Notes: generated by a model from the sequence alone, not told the origin. Numbered from the stretch's first letter, positions 10,201 through 18,998 are shown. The stretch: 64,000 nucleotides of DNA from Cellulomonas timonensis (GCF_900046455.1 NZ_FCOT01000009.1:266059-330058), one strand, 5' to 3'. Program-made: numbers and translations.

Positions 10201-12990
10201 GCGCGCGACGGCGCGAACATCCCGTTCGCCGCTCCGGGAGGCAAGCCCGTGACCTTCACCTACGTCCTCGCCACGCACCTGCTGACCATCGACGTCACCG
10301 ACCCCCCGACACCCGGCCTCGGCGAGGCGCAGGGGCACTGGCTCGAGGCGGGCGTCCTCGCCTGGCCCGCGTCCTGGGTTCCCGCCGGCGTGGCTCCCGA
10401 GTCGCTCGAGTTCCGCCTGCACGCGTCGCCCGATGGCGGGCTCGACGTCGCCGACGGCGCGGTCACCGGTGGCGACGAGCATGTGCTGACGCTCGACCCG
10501 GCGGGCCTGTCCGCAGCGCAGATCGCCCGGTTCCCCGCGCTCGCGGGCCATCTGGCGCTGCGCCTGCCGGACGGCCTCACCCGGTCCGATGTCGAGCGGC
10601 TGGCCGGCGGCGAGCTGCTCGTCACGCAGCGCGGCGAGGACGGCACGCTGCAGGCGGCGTCCGGGGTGCAGATCCCGGGGGTGCTGGACGACCTCTACGC
10701 GCGGGCCGCCGCCGACCGGGACCTCGGGGCCACCTGGGCGAAGGGCCGCCCGTCGTTGGCGTTGTGGGCGCCCACCGCCCAGAAGGTCGACCTGCTGCTG
10801 TGGCCCGGCACCGACGTCGGCGGGGACCCGGTCCGGGTGCCGACGCGACGCCAGGCGGACGGCACGTGGACGGTGCGGGGTGAGCGGTCGTGGGCCGGAT
10901 CGGCCTACCGGTATGAGGTCACGGTCTACGTCCCGACCACTGACGCGGTGGAGGTCAACTCGGTCACGGACCCGTACTCCGTGGCGCTGACCCTCAACTC
11001 GACGCACTCGGTGCTGGTGGACCTCGACGACCCCGAGTTCCAGCCTCGGCAGTGGGTGAAGGCCAAGCAGCCGGTGGTGCGGCCCGTCGACCAGACGATC
11101 TACGAGCTGCACGTGCGGGACTTCTCCGCCTCCGACGCCACGGTGCCCGAGCGGCTGCGCGGGACGTACGGGGCGTTCGCGGCGAATGGCGCGGGACGCG
11201 CCCAGCTCCGCCAGCTGCAACGGGCGGGCCTGACGACGGTGCACCTGCTGCCGACGTTCGACCTCGCCACGATCGAGGAGGACCGCGCCGCGCAGCAGTC
11301 GCCCGAGGGGGACCTCGCGTCGTTCGCGCCGGACTCGACCGAGCAGCAGTCCCGCGTGACGGCGGTCGCGGCGGACGACGCCTTCAACTGGGGCTACGAC
11401 CCGTTCCACTGGACCACGCCCGAGGGCTCCTATGCGCGCGACGCCCACGGCGGCGCCCGGGTCGCGGAGTTCCGCACGATGGTGGGCGCGCTGCACTCCG
11501 ACGGCCTGCAGGTGGTGCTCGACCAGGTCTTCAACCACACGACCGCCAGCGGCCAGGCGGCCACGTCGGTGCTCGACCGCGTGGTGCCCGGCTACTACCA
11601 CCGGCTCAACCTCGCGGGCGCCGTGGAGACGTCCACCTGCTGCCAGAACGTGGCCACCGAGCATGCGATGGCCCAGAAGATGATGGTCGACTCGGTGGTC
11701 ACCTGGGCGCGGGACTACAAGGTCGATGGCTTCCGCTTCGACCTGATGGGCCACCACTCGGTGGAGACGATGGCCGCGGTGCGCGCCGCGCTCGACGAGC
11801 TCACGCCGCGCCGCGACGGCGTGGACGGCTCGGCGGTCTACCTGTACGGCGAGGGCTGGAACTTCGGCGAGGTGGCCGACAACCGGCTGTTCACCCAGGC
11901 CACGCAGGGCCAGCTCGGCGGCACGGGCATCGGCACGTTCAGCGACCGGCTGCGGGACGCGGTGCGCGGCGGCGGCCCGTTCGACGAGGACCCCCGCCTC
12001 CAGGGCTTCGGGTCGGGCTCGGCGACGGACCCCAACGGCGCCTCCGTCAACGGCACCGCCGAGCAGCAGCTCGCGCGCGTGCAGCACCAGGCCGACCTGG
12101 TGCGACTCGGCCTCGCGGGCAATCTGCGCGACTTCACGTTCCGCACGAGCGACGGCGAGGTGCGCACCGGCGCCGACATCGACTACAACGGCCAGCCCGC
12201 CGGCTACGCGGACTCGCCGGAGGAGGTCGTCACCTACGTCGACGCCCATGACAACGAGACCCTGTTCGACGCGCTCACCCACAAGCTGCCGCGCGCCACG
12301 ACGATGGCCGACCGGGTGCGGATGAACACGTTGTCGCTGGCCACCACGGCCCTCGCGCAGACGCCCTCGTTCTGGCACGCCGGCGCGGAGCTGCTGCGAA
12401 GCAAGTCGCTCGACCGCAACTCCTACGACTCCGGCGACTGGTTCAACCACCTGGACCTGACGGGCCAGGACAACGGGTTCGGCCGTGGGCTTCCGCCCGA
12501 GCAGGAGAACGCGGACCTGTGGCCGTTCCAGAAGGCGCTGCTCGGCGACCCGGAGCTCAAGCCGGCGCCCCAGGACATCGCGGCAGCGGAGGCGGGCGCC
12601 CTCGACCTGCTGCGGCTGCGCTTCTCGACTCCGCTGTTCCGGCTCGGCGACGCGGAGCTCATCGAGCAGAAGGTGACGTTCCCGGGCAGCGGCCCCGACG
12701 CGGCGCCGGGCGTGATCGTCATGCACGTGGACGACCGGCGCCAGGGCGGCGGGGCGGATGTGGACAAGAGCCTCGACGGCCTCCTCGTCGTGTTCAACGC
12801 CTCGGACGAGGCCATCAGCCAGACGCTGCCCGGACTCGCGGGACGGCGCCACGCCCTCTCCCCAGTGCAGGCGAAGGGCTCCGACCCGGTGGTGCGGCAG
12901 ACCTCCTGGGAGGCGTCGACCGGGACGGTGACCGTCCCGGCGCGCACCGTCGCGGTGCTCGTGGAGAAGCGCTCCACGGGGCGCCACTGA
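7201..12990 (+). CDS. pulA: Secreted two-headed amylopullulanase (alpha-amylase GH13 + X25 modules + pullulanase GH13)
   Basis: A 1929-residue exported glycanase that should cut both alpha-1,4 and alpha-1,6 bonds of starch, pullulan or glycogen. ATG 7201 follows AAGGAG (7190-7195) and starts a signal peptide (LLTVLAVALLGAVPA). Domains in order: X25 starch-binding-like module (about 38-133); first GH13 barrel with nucleophile D412 (GFRIDTAKH), acid/base E446 (FMFGEVYD) and D516 (FLGNHD); two more X25 modules (about 834-930 and 935-1035, each with a Cys pair GCAxDWxPxC); a pullulanase N-terminal domain; CBM48 (about 1175-1280); a second GH13 of pullulanase type with FNWGYDP (1395), D1514, E1551 and D1684; and a DUF3372 C-terminal domain. 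Both active sites look intact. The architecture resembles bifidobacterial two-domain amylopullulanases. The frame is open from 7120, but no signal peptide would result from that start. Confidence 0.93.
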   Translation: MARDHRTRTSASLLTVLAVALLGAVPASTGSAVEARSFTVVGSFQDELGCAADWQPDCAATVLAPTDVAGVHSAELTVPAGSHEYKVAVNGSWDEAYGREGGAENVPLVLAGPATLRFAFDDSTHRIALEPVTLTGGPTAGDDQIVAAPARDSGAGESFYFVMTDRFANGDTANDTGGLTGDRLTTGLDPTDKSFYHGGDLAGLRGQLDYIEGLGTTAIWLTPSFVNRPVQGTGASISAGYHGYWITDFTQIDPHLGTNAELEALIADAHARDIKVYFDIITNHTADVIDYAEKTYTYVDQATRPYTDASGVPFDPADHADGGPFPALDAQTSFAYTPVIAPEDADLKVPAWLNDPTLYHNRGDSTWTGESVTHGDFSGLDDLMTEHPTVVDGFVDVYDEWIDLGIDGFRIDTAKHVNREFWEQWTTHVLDYAHAHGKPDFFMFGEVYDADAALLSPYVRETDMNAVLDFAFQAGASSYARGFSATGLRALFASDDRYTTADTSAAALPTFLGNHDMGRIGHMVKDSGDALRRSELAHSLMYLTRGQPVVYYGDEQGFVGDGDLGGTDKDARQSMFASQVPEFTQQRLLTGEVAGSVDRFDADAPLYTHIAELAGLRQGSDALADGAQVERLVGGADGSVYAFSRVDRTEKVEHLVALNNSATAQTVTLTTLTPGAAYEALLGVDDGAAATATADGDGALTLTVPPLAAVLLRADRTVGVLDGGAGLSVTAPAPGAALRGQVPVAADIDDDTWAETSFAYRVVGHSGWEKLGTAETTQPRVFHDVSALPEGALLEYRAVSTDAAGNRVAASAYASVGVAVDGGAGPGPDPEDQLVTVPGSHNAAMGCAGDWQPACEQAQLAKRADGVYAGTFTVAPGSYEYKVAIGGSWDVNYGAGGVRGGANVAYTVTGSAPQQVTFVYDPVTHWFTSTAQGPLLTLPGSHQSEAGCAADWSPDCLATWLQDPDGDGAYTFTTAVLPAGVYEAKVAHNLSWAENYGAGGARDGANIPFAAPGGKPVTFTYVLATHLLTIDVTDPPTPGLGEAQGHWLEAGVLAWPASWVPAGVAPESLEFRLHASPDGGLDVADGAVTGGDEHVLTLDPAGLSAAQIARFPALAGHLALRLPDGLTRSDVERLAGGELLVTQRGEDGTLQAASGVQIPGVLDDLYARAAADRDLGATWAKGRPSLALWAPTAQKVDLLLWPGTDVGGDPVRVPTRRQADGTWTVRGERSWAGSAYRYEVTVYVPTTDAVEVNSVTDPYSVALTLNSTHSVLVDLDDPEFQPRQWVKAKQPVVRPVDQTIYELHVRDFSASDATVPERLRGTYGAFAANGAGRAQLRQLQRAGLTTVHLLPTFDLATIEEDRAAQQSPEGDLASFAPDSTEQQSRVTAVAADDAFNWGYDPFHWTTPEGSYARDAHGGARVAEFRTMVGALHSDGLQVVLDQVFNHTTASGQAATSVLDRVVPGYYHRLNLAGAVETSTCCQNVATEHAMAQKMMVDSVVTWARDYKVDGFRFDLMGHHSVETMAAVRAALDELTPRRDGVDGSAVYLYGEGWNFGEVADNRLFTQATQGQLGGTGIGTFSDRLRDAVRGGGPFDEDPRLQGFGSGSATDPNGASVNGTAEQQLARVQHQADLVRLGLAGNLRDFTFRTSDGEVRTGADIDYNGQPAGYADSPEEVVTYVDAHDNETLFDALTHKLPRATTMADRVRMNTLSLATTALAQTPSFWHAGAELLRSKSLDRNSYDSGDWFNHLDLTGQDNGFGRGLPPEQENADLWPFQKALLGDPELKPAPQDIAAAEAGALDLLRLRFSTPLFRLGDAELIEQKVTFPGSGPDAAPGVIVMHVDDRRQGGGADVDKSLDGLLVVFNASDEAISQTLPGLAGRRHALSPVQAKGSDPVVRQTSWEASTGTVTVPARTVAVLVEKRSTGRH

Positions 12991-13185
12991 GCGGCCGATC
13001 TGGAGCAGGTGTCGGGGCCTCGCGCTGTCCGATCGCGCTGTGCGACGTAGCCTGAGGCCAACAGAGCGCCCCGGCGCAGGTGGCTGACTCCCCGCCGCCC
13101 CGCACCGAATACCGCCCACGTCTCGGCGAGAACGACAGCACCTCTCCTGAGCTCCGATCACCGGAGCGAACCGTGAGGAGTTCCC

Positions 13186-14844
13186 ATGACGGCGCAGCAA
13201 TCGGCACCTGCCAAGAAGAGCGTGCCCCAGAAGGCCACGATCTCGATCTTCGCGCTCGCGATGCTGAACATCGTGGCGGTGGTGAGCCTGCGCGGGCTTC
13301 CCGCGGAGGCTGAGTACGGACTGGGCTCGATCTTCTACTACCTCTTCGCGGCGGTGTTCTTCCTCGTCCCGGTCTCTCTGGTGGCGGCTGAGCTCGCCAC
13401 CGGCTGGCCGGAGCGCGGCGGGGTGTTCCGGTGGGTCGGTGAGGCGTTCGGCGGGCGCTGGGCGTTCGTCGCCATGTTCGTGCTGTTCATCGAGGTGAGC
13501 GTCTGGTTCCCGACGGTGCTGACCTTCGGCGCCACGGCGTTGGCGTACACCGACGACAACCTGTCGTTCGCCGAGCGGCTGTCCTCGGACAAGGCGTACA
13601 TCCTGCTGGTGGTCCTCGCCGTGTACTGGCTGGCCACGTTCATCGCGATGCGCGGCGCCTCGGCGTTCTCCGGGGTGGCCAAATGGGGCGGCATGATCGG
13701 CACGATCATCCCCGCTGCGCTCCTCATCGTGCTGGGGTTCAGCTACCTCATCGCCGGCAACCCCTCGCAGATCAAGCTGGGCTGGGGCGAGTTGATCCCT
13801 GACTTCGGGAACTTCTCCAACGTGGTGCTCGCGGCGAGCATCTTCCTCTTCTACGCCGGCATGGAGATGAACGCGATCCATGTGAAAGAGGTGAAGAACG
13901 CCTCCCGGAACTATCCGATCGCCATCGGCATCGCGGCGTTGGGCACCGTGGTCATCTTCGTGCTGGGGACGCTGGCGATCGCGTTCGTGGTGCCGCAGTC
14001 CGAGATCAACCTGACCCAGAGCCTGCTGACGACGTTCAACGACGTGTTCCGCTGGGCGGGTATCGAGTGGGCGGCGCCGATCATGGCGGTGGCGCTCGCG
14101 GTCGGCGTGTTCGCGGGCGTGGTGACGTGGGTGTCCGGTCCGTCGAGTGGTCTGTTGAGCGTGGCCAAGGCCGGCTACATGCCACGGTTCTGGCAGGTCA
14201 CGAACAAGCACGGGATGGCCACGCACATCCTGATCGCGCAGGCGGGGATCGTGACGTTGCTGTCGGCGGCGTTCGTGCTGCTGCCCTCGGTGCAGTCCGC
14301 GTACCAGATCCTCAGCCAGCTCGCGTCGATCCTGTACCTGGTGATGTACCTGCTGATGTTCGGGGCGGCGCTGTACCTCAGATACAGCCAGCCCAACCGC
14401 CCACGCCCGTACAAGATCCCCGGAGGCGCCGCGGGGATGTGGCTGATCGGCGGGGCGGGGTTCATCGCGTCGGCGCTCGCGTTCTTCTTCAGCTTCTTCC
14501 CGCCCAGCCAGGTGCCGACGGGCTCGCCGGGCACGTACGTCGGGTTCCTGCTGGGGCTCGCCATCGTGTTCGTGGCCATCCCGCTGATCATCTACGCGGT
14601 GCGCAAGCCGCACTGGCGCCAGAAGGACGACGATTTCGCGCCGTTCACCTGGCAGATCGAGGGCGGCCACCCGGGTGTGGTGTCGGAGTCCTCCGTGCCG
14701 ACGCCCGAGCTGCTGCGGAGCGCGCAGGCGCAGACCGGCGCCCAGAGCGGTGGCGCCGCGCCCGGGGCCGATGCGCAGGGCCCGTCCACACCGCCGCGCC
14801 ACCGTGGCGAGGGCGAGCCGCCCAGCCCGGGCGAGCAGCACTGA
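13186..14844 (+). CDS. APC-superfamily amino-acid antiporter, GadC-like (glutamate/GABA type)
   Basis: This 552-residue integral membrane protein has about twelve hydrophobic spans and the APC pattern of glutamate:GABA antiporters: ISIFALAMLNIVAVVSLRGLPAEAEYGL in the first span region, AELATGWPERGGVFRWVGEAFG in span 2, YAGMEMNAIHVKEVKNASRNYP, and VSGPSSGLLSVAKAGYMPRFWQ. The last 75 residues are hydrophilic and could form the C-terminal plug that gates GadC at neutral pH. The start ATG has GTGAGGAG just upstream (13172-13179). The next gene, 43 bp on, is a glutaminase, so glutamine uptake, deamidation and glutamate export is the likely joint role. Substrate specificity is inferred from that pairing. 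Confidence 0.85.
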   Translation: MTAQQSAPAKKSVPQKATISIFALAMLNIVAVVSLRGLPAEAEYGLGSIFYYLFAAVFFLVPVSLVAAELATGWPERGGVFRWVGEAFGGRWAFVAMFVLFIEVSVWFPTVLTFGATALAYTDDNLSFAERLSSDKAYILLVVLAVYWLATFIAMRGASAFSGVAKWGGMIGTIIPAALLIVLGFSYLIAGNPSQIKLGWGELIPDFGNFSNVVLAASIFLFYAGMEMNAIHVKEVKNASRNYPIAIGIAALGTVVIFVLGTLAIAFVVPQSEINLTQSLLTTFNDVFRWAGIEWAAPIMAVALAVGVFAGVVTWVSGPSSGLLSVAKAGYMPRFWQVTNKHGMATHILIAQAGIVTLLSAAFVLLPSVQSAYQILSQLASILYLVMYLLMFGAALYLRYSQPNRPRPYKIPGGAAGMWLIGGAGFIASALAFFFSFFPPSQVPTGSPGTYVGFLLGLAIVFVAIPLIIYAVRKPHWRQKDDDFAPFTWQIEGGHPGVVSESSVPTPELLRSAQAQTGAQSGGAAPGADAQGPSTPPRHRGEGEPPSPGEQH

Positions 14845-14887
14845 CGCCCTTCGACGACCGCTCACAGCACGAGGGAAGGACGCGCTC

Positions 14888-15865
14888 ATGGCCCACGACG
14901 CGCAGAGCATCCAGGCGGCTGTCGACGCCGCGCACCGGGACAACGCCGGCCTGCAGGGCGGGGCGAACGCCAGCTACATCCCGTACCTGGCGTCGGTGGA
15001 CTCCTCGCTCTTCGGGGTCGCCGTGGTGACGGCCGAGGGCGAGGTGTACTCCGCCGGCGACGCGGACTTCGAGTTCGCCCTCGAGTCGATCTCCAAGGTG
15101 TTCACGATGGCGCGGGCGATGGCCGACGTGGGGCCGGAGGCGTTCCACCAGAAGATCGGCGCCGACCCCACAGGCCTGCCGTTCAACTCGGTGATGGCCT
15201 TGGAGCTGCACAACGACAAGCCGCTGAGCCCGCTGGTCAACGCGGGGGCGATGTCCTCGGCGAGCCTCGTGAAGGCGGCGGGCGCCGAGCAGCGCTGGCA
15301 GCGCATCCTCGAGACGCAGCAGGCGTTCGCGGGCCGGAAGATCCAGCTCAGCCCCGAGGTCAACCACTCGGAGCAGACGACCAACTTCCACAACCGGGCC
15401 ATCGCGTGGCTGCTGTACAGCGGCGGCGCGATGTACTCCGACCCGATGGAGGCCTGCGACGTCTACACCCGGCAGTGCTCCACCCTGGTGTCCACCAAGG
15501 ACCTGGCGACGATGGGGGCGACCCTCGCGGCGGGCGGGGTGAACCCGGTGACCCAGGAGCGTGTGGTGGCCGCCGAGCTGGTGCCGCACATGCTGGCGGA
15601 GATGACGATGGAGGGCCTGTACACGTCGTCGGGCGATTGGGCGTACACGGTGGGCCTGCCGGGCAAGAGCGGGGTCGGCGGGGGAGTGCTGTCGGTGGCC
15701 CCCGGCAAGCTCGCCATCGCGGCGTTCTCGCCCCCACTCGACCCCGTCGGCAACAGCGTGCGCGGCATGGCGGCGGTGGCGCAGGTCGCGCAGCGCCTGG
15801 ACCTGAGCCTGTACAAGGTGCCGGGCGCCGGCGACCCGCCACTGTCCGCGCTGGCCAAGGGCTGA
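14888..15865 (+). CDS. glsA: Glutaminase
   Basis: Hydrolyses glutamine to glutamate and ammonia. The 325-residue serine-dependent glutaminase fold shows the catalytic Ser-x-x-Lys at S67-I-S-K70 (LESISKVF). Further family blocks are LPFNSVMALEL, PLVNAGAM, HSEQTTNFHNRAIAWLL and the C-terminal PGKSGVGGGVLSVAPGKLAIAAFSPPLD. ATG 14888 has a GAGGGAAGGA site. The frame is open from 14675 through the end of the antiporter gene, but that part is a shadow. Ammonia released by this enzyme consumes protons, so paired with the upstream GadC-like antiporter it suggests glutamine-dependent acid resistance; nitrogen assimilation is the simpler alternative. Confidence 0.95.
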   Translation: MAHDAQSIQAAVDAAHRDNAGLQGGANASYIPYLASVDSSLFGVAVVTAEGEVYSAGDADFEFALESISKVFTMARAMADVGPEAFHQKIGADPTGLPFNSVMALELHNDKPLSPLVNAGAMSSASLVKAAGAEQRWQRILETQQAFAGRKIQLSPEVNHSEQTTNFHNRAIAWLLYSGGAMYSDPMEACDVYTRQCSTLVSTKDLATMGATLAAGGVNPVTQERVVAAELVPHMLAEMTMEGLYTSSGDWAYTVGLPGKSGVGGGVLSVAPGKLAIAAFSPPLDPVGNSVRGMAAVAQVAQRLDLSLYKVPGAGDPPLSALAKG

Positions 15866-15932
15866 CTCGGAGCATCCCCGCAGACCCCCATGAGCCGGAT
15901 GACACGCCCTTAATCGTGGATCAAGGGCTGTG

Positions 15933-15949
15933 TACAGTTCGCTTCTGTG
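15933..15949 (+). promoter_or_regulatory. Candidate -10 box and leaderless start of the ROK gene
   Basis: TACAGT at 15933-15938 lies 8 bp before the GTG start at 15947, so transcription should begin at or just before the start codon. No Shine-Dalgarno is present, consistent with a leaderless message. Confidence 0.45.
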
Positions 15950-17131
15950 GGCACAGACCGGGTGACGCCGGGCTCTCAAACTTCACTGCGTGAAGCCAAC
16001 CGAGCCCGGATCGTGAATGCGGTCCAGCAGCGTGGCTCTCTCACGCAGGTCGAGCTGGCCGGGGTGACAGGGCTGTCCCCGGCGACCGTGTCGAACATCG
16101 TCAAGGAGCTCACCGGCGCCGGCGTCCTGCACACCGCCCCCACCTCGCGCAGCGGCCGGCGCGCCCAGCAGGTCACCCTCGCGCGCAACCTCGGACTCGT
16201 GGCCGGCGTGCACTTCGGCACCCGGTCCCTGCGGGTGGCGCTCGCGGACGTCGCGCACCGCATCGTCGCCGAGCAGCGCATGCCGCTGCCACCGGACCAC
16301 CGCGCCGACGCGGGCCTGGACCGCGCGGCGCTGCTGCTCACCGAGATGGTCGAGTCGCTCGAGGCGAGCATGAGCGAGGTGCTGGCCGTGGGCGTGGGGG
16401 TGCCCGCGCCGGTGGACGTGCGCACCGGGCAAGTCTCCACGCTCGGCATGCTGCGCGGCTGGGACGGCGTGGCGGTGCCCGAGGTGCTCGAGCACCGCAT
16501 CGGCGTCCCCGTCCACGTGGACAACGACGCCAACCTGGGCGCGCTGGCCGAGGTGCGGCTCGGCGCCGCGCGCGGCCACGAGAACGTCCTCTACCTGCGG
16601 GTCTCGCACGGCGTCGGCGGCGGCCTGGTGATCGGCGGGCGGCTCTACCACGGCCGGTCCGGCACCGCCGGGGAGATCGGCCACGTGACCATCGACGAGA
16701 ACGGCCCGATCTGCCGCTGCGGCAACCGCGGCTGCCTGGAGACGTTCGTCGGGGCGCCCGTCCTGCTCGGCATGCTCCAGGCCAGCCACGGCAGCCTCAC
16801 CCTGCCGGACGTGATCGCCCGCGCTCATGACGGCGACCCTGGCTGCCGGCGCGTCATCTCCGACGCGGGCCGCCACCTGGGCTTCGCCGCCGCGAACGTG
16901 TGCAACCTGTTCGACCCCGACCTCGTGGTGGTCGGCGGGCGGCTCGCCCAGGCCGGCGCCCTGCTGCTCGAGCCGCTGCGCACCATGCTCGAGCAGCGCA
17001 CCGTGCCCAGCACCGCCGGCCCGGTGGAGGTCGTCGCCTCCGAGCTCGGCGCCGCGGCCGAGGTCCGCGGCGCGCTGGCCGTCGCCCTGGACCGGGTCGG
17101 CATCGCCGCCTCGATGGTGGCGACCGGATGA
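15947..17131 (+). CDS. ROK-family transcriptional regulator (NagC/XylR-type)
   Basis: A 394-residue regulator with an N-terminal winged helix (ANRARIVNAVQQRGSLTQVEL, then SPATVSNIVKEL as recognition helix, about residues 18-65), joined to a ROK sugar-kinase-like domain. The latter has VDNDANLGALAEVRLGAA and the zinc site CRCGNRGCLE near residue 260. Such proteins bind DNA and are released by a sugar. Its stop codon overlaps the start of the sugar-binding lipoprotein gene (ATGA), so it is probably the first gene of, and the regulator for, the importer operon. GTG 15947 is chosen for its place next to a -10 box; GTG 15962 is an in-frame alternative. Confidence 0.88.
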   Translation: MGTDRVTPGSQTSLREANRARIVNAVQQRGSLTQVELAGVTGLSPATVSNIVKELTGAGVLHTAPTSRSGRRAQQVTLARNLGLVAGVHFGTRSLRVALADVAHRIVAEQRMPLPPDHRADAGLDRAALLLTEMVESLEASMSEVLAVGVGVPAPVDVRTGQVSTLGMLRGWDGVAVPEVLEHRIGVPVHVDNDANLGALAEVRLGAARGHENVLYLRVSHGVGGGLVIGGRLYHGRSGTAGEIGHVTIDENGPICRCGNRGCLETFVGAPVLLGMLQASHGSLTLPDVIARAHDGDPGCRRVISDAGRHLGFAAANVCNLFDPDLVVVGGRLAQAGALLLEPLRTMLEQRTVPSTAGPVEVVASELGAAAEVRGALAVALDRVGIAASMVATG

Positions 17132-18225
17132 CCCCGCCCCGAGTGTCGCGGCGCCGCCCCGGCGTCACCGCACTGCTCGCCGCCGCACTGCTGGCCGCCT
17201 CCATGGCCACGGCCGGCTGCGCGTCCGCGACCCCGCAGGACGTGCCGACCATCGCGTTCCTGCTGCCCGAGTCCAAGGCCGCCCGCTACGAGAACGTGGA
17301 CCGTCCCGTCTTCGAGCAGGCTGTCGCCGAGGCGTGCCCCCGCTGCCGGGTGGTCTCCGCCAACGCGGGGCAGGACGCCGAGCGCCAGCAGCAGCAGGCG
17401 GAGTCCGCGCTCAGCCAGGGCGCGGGGGTCCTGGTGCTCGACGCCGTGGACGTGTCCGCTGCCGTGAGCATCGTCGCCGCCGCGGCCGAGCGCGGCGTCC
17501 CCGTCATCGCCTACGACCGCTCGCTCCCCTCGGCGGACGTCACCGCGTACGTGTCCTTCGACAGCGAGGACGTCGGCCGCCTGCAGGGCCTGTCCATCGT
17601 GACGGCGCTCGCGGAGCGCCCGGCCGACGGCGTCCCCGGGGTGCTGCTCCTCGGCGGGGCCGCCACCGACGCGAACTCCGCGGCGCTGCTCGCGGGCGCC
17701 CGGGCCGCCTTCGACGGCGCCGGCGTCGAGGTGCTCGCCGAGTACTCCACCCCCGACTGGAGCCCCGACAAGGCGCAGGAGTGGGTGGCCGGGCAGCTCA
17801 CCCAGTTCGAGGGCCGCGTCGACGCGGTGTGGGCTGCCAACGACGGCACCGCGAGCGGGGCGATCTCCGCGATGAAGGCCGCGGGGCTCACCCCGATGCC
17901 CCTCGTGACCGGCCAGGACGCCGAGCTCAGCGCGGTGCAGCGCATCATCAGCGGCGACCAGCACATGACCGTCTACAAGGACATCGCCGAGGAGGCGCGC
18001 ACGGCCGCGCGCCTCGCCGTCGACATCCTGAATGGCCTTACCCCCCGAACGACCACGATCGTCGACGGCGTCCCCGCCGTGCTGTTGACCCCTGTGCCCG
18101 TGACCACCGAGAACCTGCGCCACGTCATCGTCGACGGCGGCGTCCACACCAGCGAGGTGATCTGCGTGGATTCCTACCGTCCCGCCTGCATCGAGGCAGG
18201 CCTCATCAAGGAGCCCGGCGAGTGA
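17128..18225 (+). CDS. Sugar ABC transporter substrate-binding lipoprotein (XylF/RbsB type)
   Basis: A 365-residue exported lipoprotein. It has a twin-arginine-rich charged start, a hydrophobic stretch LLAAALLAASMATAGC with a lipidation cysteine near residue 31, then a periplasmic-binding fold of the pentose/ribose family (IAFLLPESKAARYENVDRP, NAGQDAERQQQQAESALSQGAGVLVLDAVD, VPVIAYDRSLPSADVTAYVSFD, VWAANDGTASGAISAMKAAG, VTGQDAELSAVQRIISGDQHMTVYKDI). It presents a monosaccharide, probably xylose or a related sugar, to the membrane permease. The ATG overlaps the regulator's stop, and its own stop overlaps the GTG of the ATPase gene (GTGA), indicating translational coupling. Confidence 0.9.
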   Translation: MTPPRVSRRRPGVTALLAAALLAASMATAGCASATPQDVPTIAFLLPESKAARYENVDRPVFEQAVAEACPRCRVVSANAGQDAERQQQQAESALSQGAGVLVLDAVDVSAAVSIVAAAAERGVPVIAYDRSLPSADVTAYVSFDSEDVGRLQGLSIVTALAERPADGVPGVLLLGGAATDANSAALLAGARAAFDGAGVEVLAEYSTPDWSPDKAQEWVAGQLTQFEGRVDAVWAANDGTASGAISAMKAAGLTPMPLVTGQDAELSAVQRIISGDQHMTVYKDIAEEARTAARLAVDILNGLTPRTTTIVDGVPAVLLTPVPVTTENLRHVIVDGGVHTSEVICVDSYRPACIEAGLIKEPGE

Positions 18226-18998
18226 ATGCTCCAGTGCTGTCGCTGCGCGGCGTGAGCAAGTCCTACGGCGCGGTCCGTGCCCTGGTGGGCGTCGATCTGG
18301 ACGTCCACGCGCATGAGGTCGTCGCGGTGGTCGGCGACAACGGCGCGGGGAAGTCGACGCTCGCGGGCGTCGTCTCCGGCGCGCTGCTGCCCGACACCGG
18401 GCACGTCGAGCGCGACGGGCGGCCCGTGCACCTGGTCAACCCCGCCGTCGCTCGCGCGCACGGCATCGCCGCCGTGTTCCAGGATCTCGCCCTGTGCGAG
18501 AACCTCGACGTCGTCGAGAACATCTTCCTCGGCCAGGAGGTCACCCAGGGCCCTCTGCTCGACGAGGTGGCGATGGAGAAGCACGCCTGGGAGCTGCTCA
18601 ACCAGCTCGCCGCGCGCGTGCCCTCCGTCCGGGCGCCCGTGGGCGCGCTGTCCGGTGGACAGCGCCAGGCCGTCGCGATCGCCCGGTCCCTGCTCGGCGA
18701 CCCGCGCGTCGTGGTGCTCGACGAGCCCACCGCCTCACTCGGCATCACCCAGACCGCCGAGGTGCTCAACCTCATCGAGCGGCTGCGTGAGCGCGGCCAC
18801 GGCGTCGTGCTCATCAGCCACTCGATGGCCGACGTGCAGGCCGTCGCCGACCGGATCGTGGTGCTGCGGCTCGGCCGCGTCAACGGCGACTTCGACGCGG
18901 CGAGCACCAGCTATGAGGACCTGATCGCCGCCGTGACGGGGGTGACCCCCAGCGGGCGCAGCGGGCGCGCGGTCCGCGCGGACGAGGCCTCACGATGA
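18222..18998 (+). CDS. Sugar ABC transporter ATP-binding protein (single-domain, FrcA-like)
   Basis: A 258-residue ATPase energising sugar uptake. Walker A is GDNGAGKST (about 38-46), the Q-loop VFQDLAL, the signature LSGGQRQAVAIARSLL, Walker B VVVLDEPTA, and the H-loop ISHSM. XylG/RbsA-type importers usually carry two fused ATPase domains of about 500 residues; this one has a single domain like FrcA, so it would act as a homodimer. GTG 18222 overlaps the binding-protein stop. The giant inverted repeat begins inside this gene, at codon 76 (18447), as far as the window allows one to see. Confidence 0.92.
   Translation: MNAPVLSLRGVSKSYGAVRALVGVDLDVHAHEVVAVVGDNGAGKSTLAGVVSGALLPDTGHVERDGRPVHLVNPAVARAHGIAAVFQDLALCENLDVVENIFLGQEVTQGPLLDEVAMEKHAWELLNQLAARVPSVRAPVGALSGGQRQAVAIARSLLGDPRVVVLDEPTASLGITQTAEVLNLIERLRERGHGVVLISHSMADVQAVADRIVVLRLGRVNGDFDAASTSYEDLIAAVTGVTPSGRSGRAVRADEASR

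Noticed and set aside
8128-14943. 2271-codon minus-strand open frame opposite the amylopullulanase and antiporter genes
   Set aside because: Composition is Arg/His/Val-biased with no domain. It is the antisense shadow of real genes with complete active sites.
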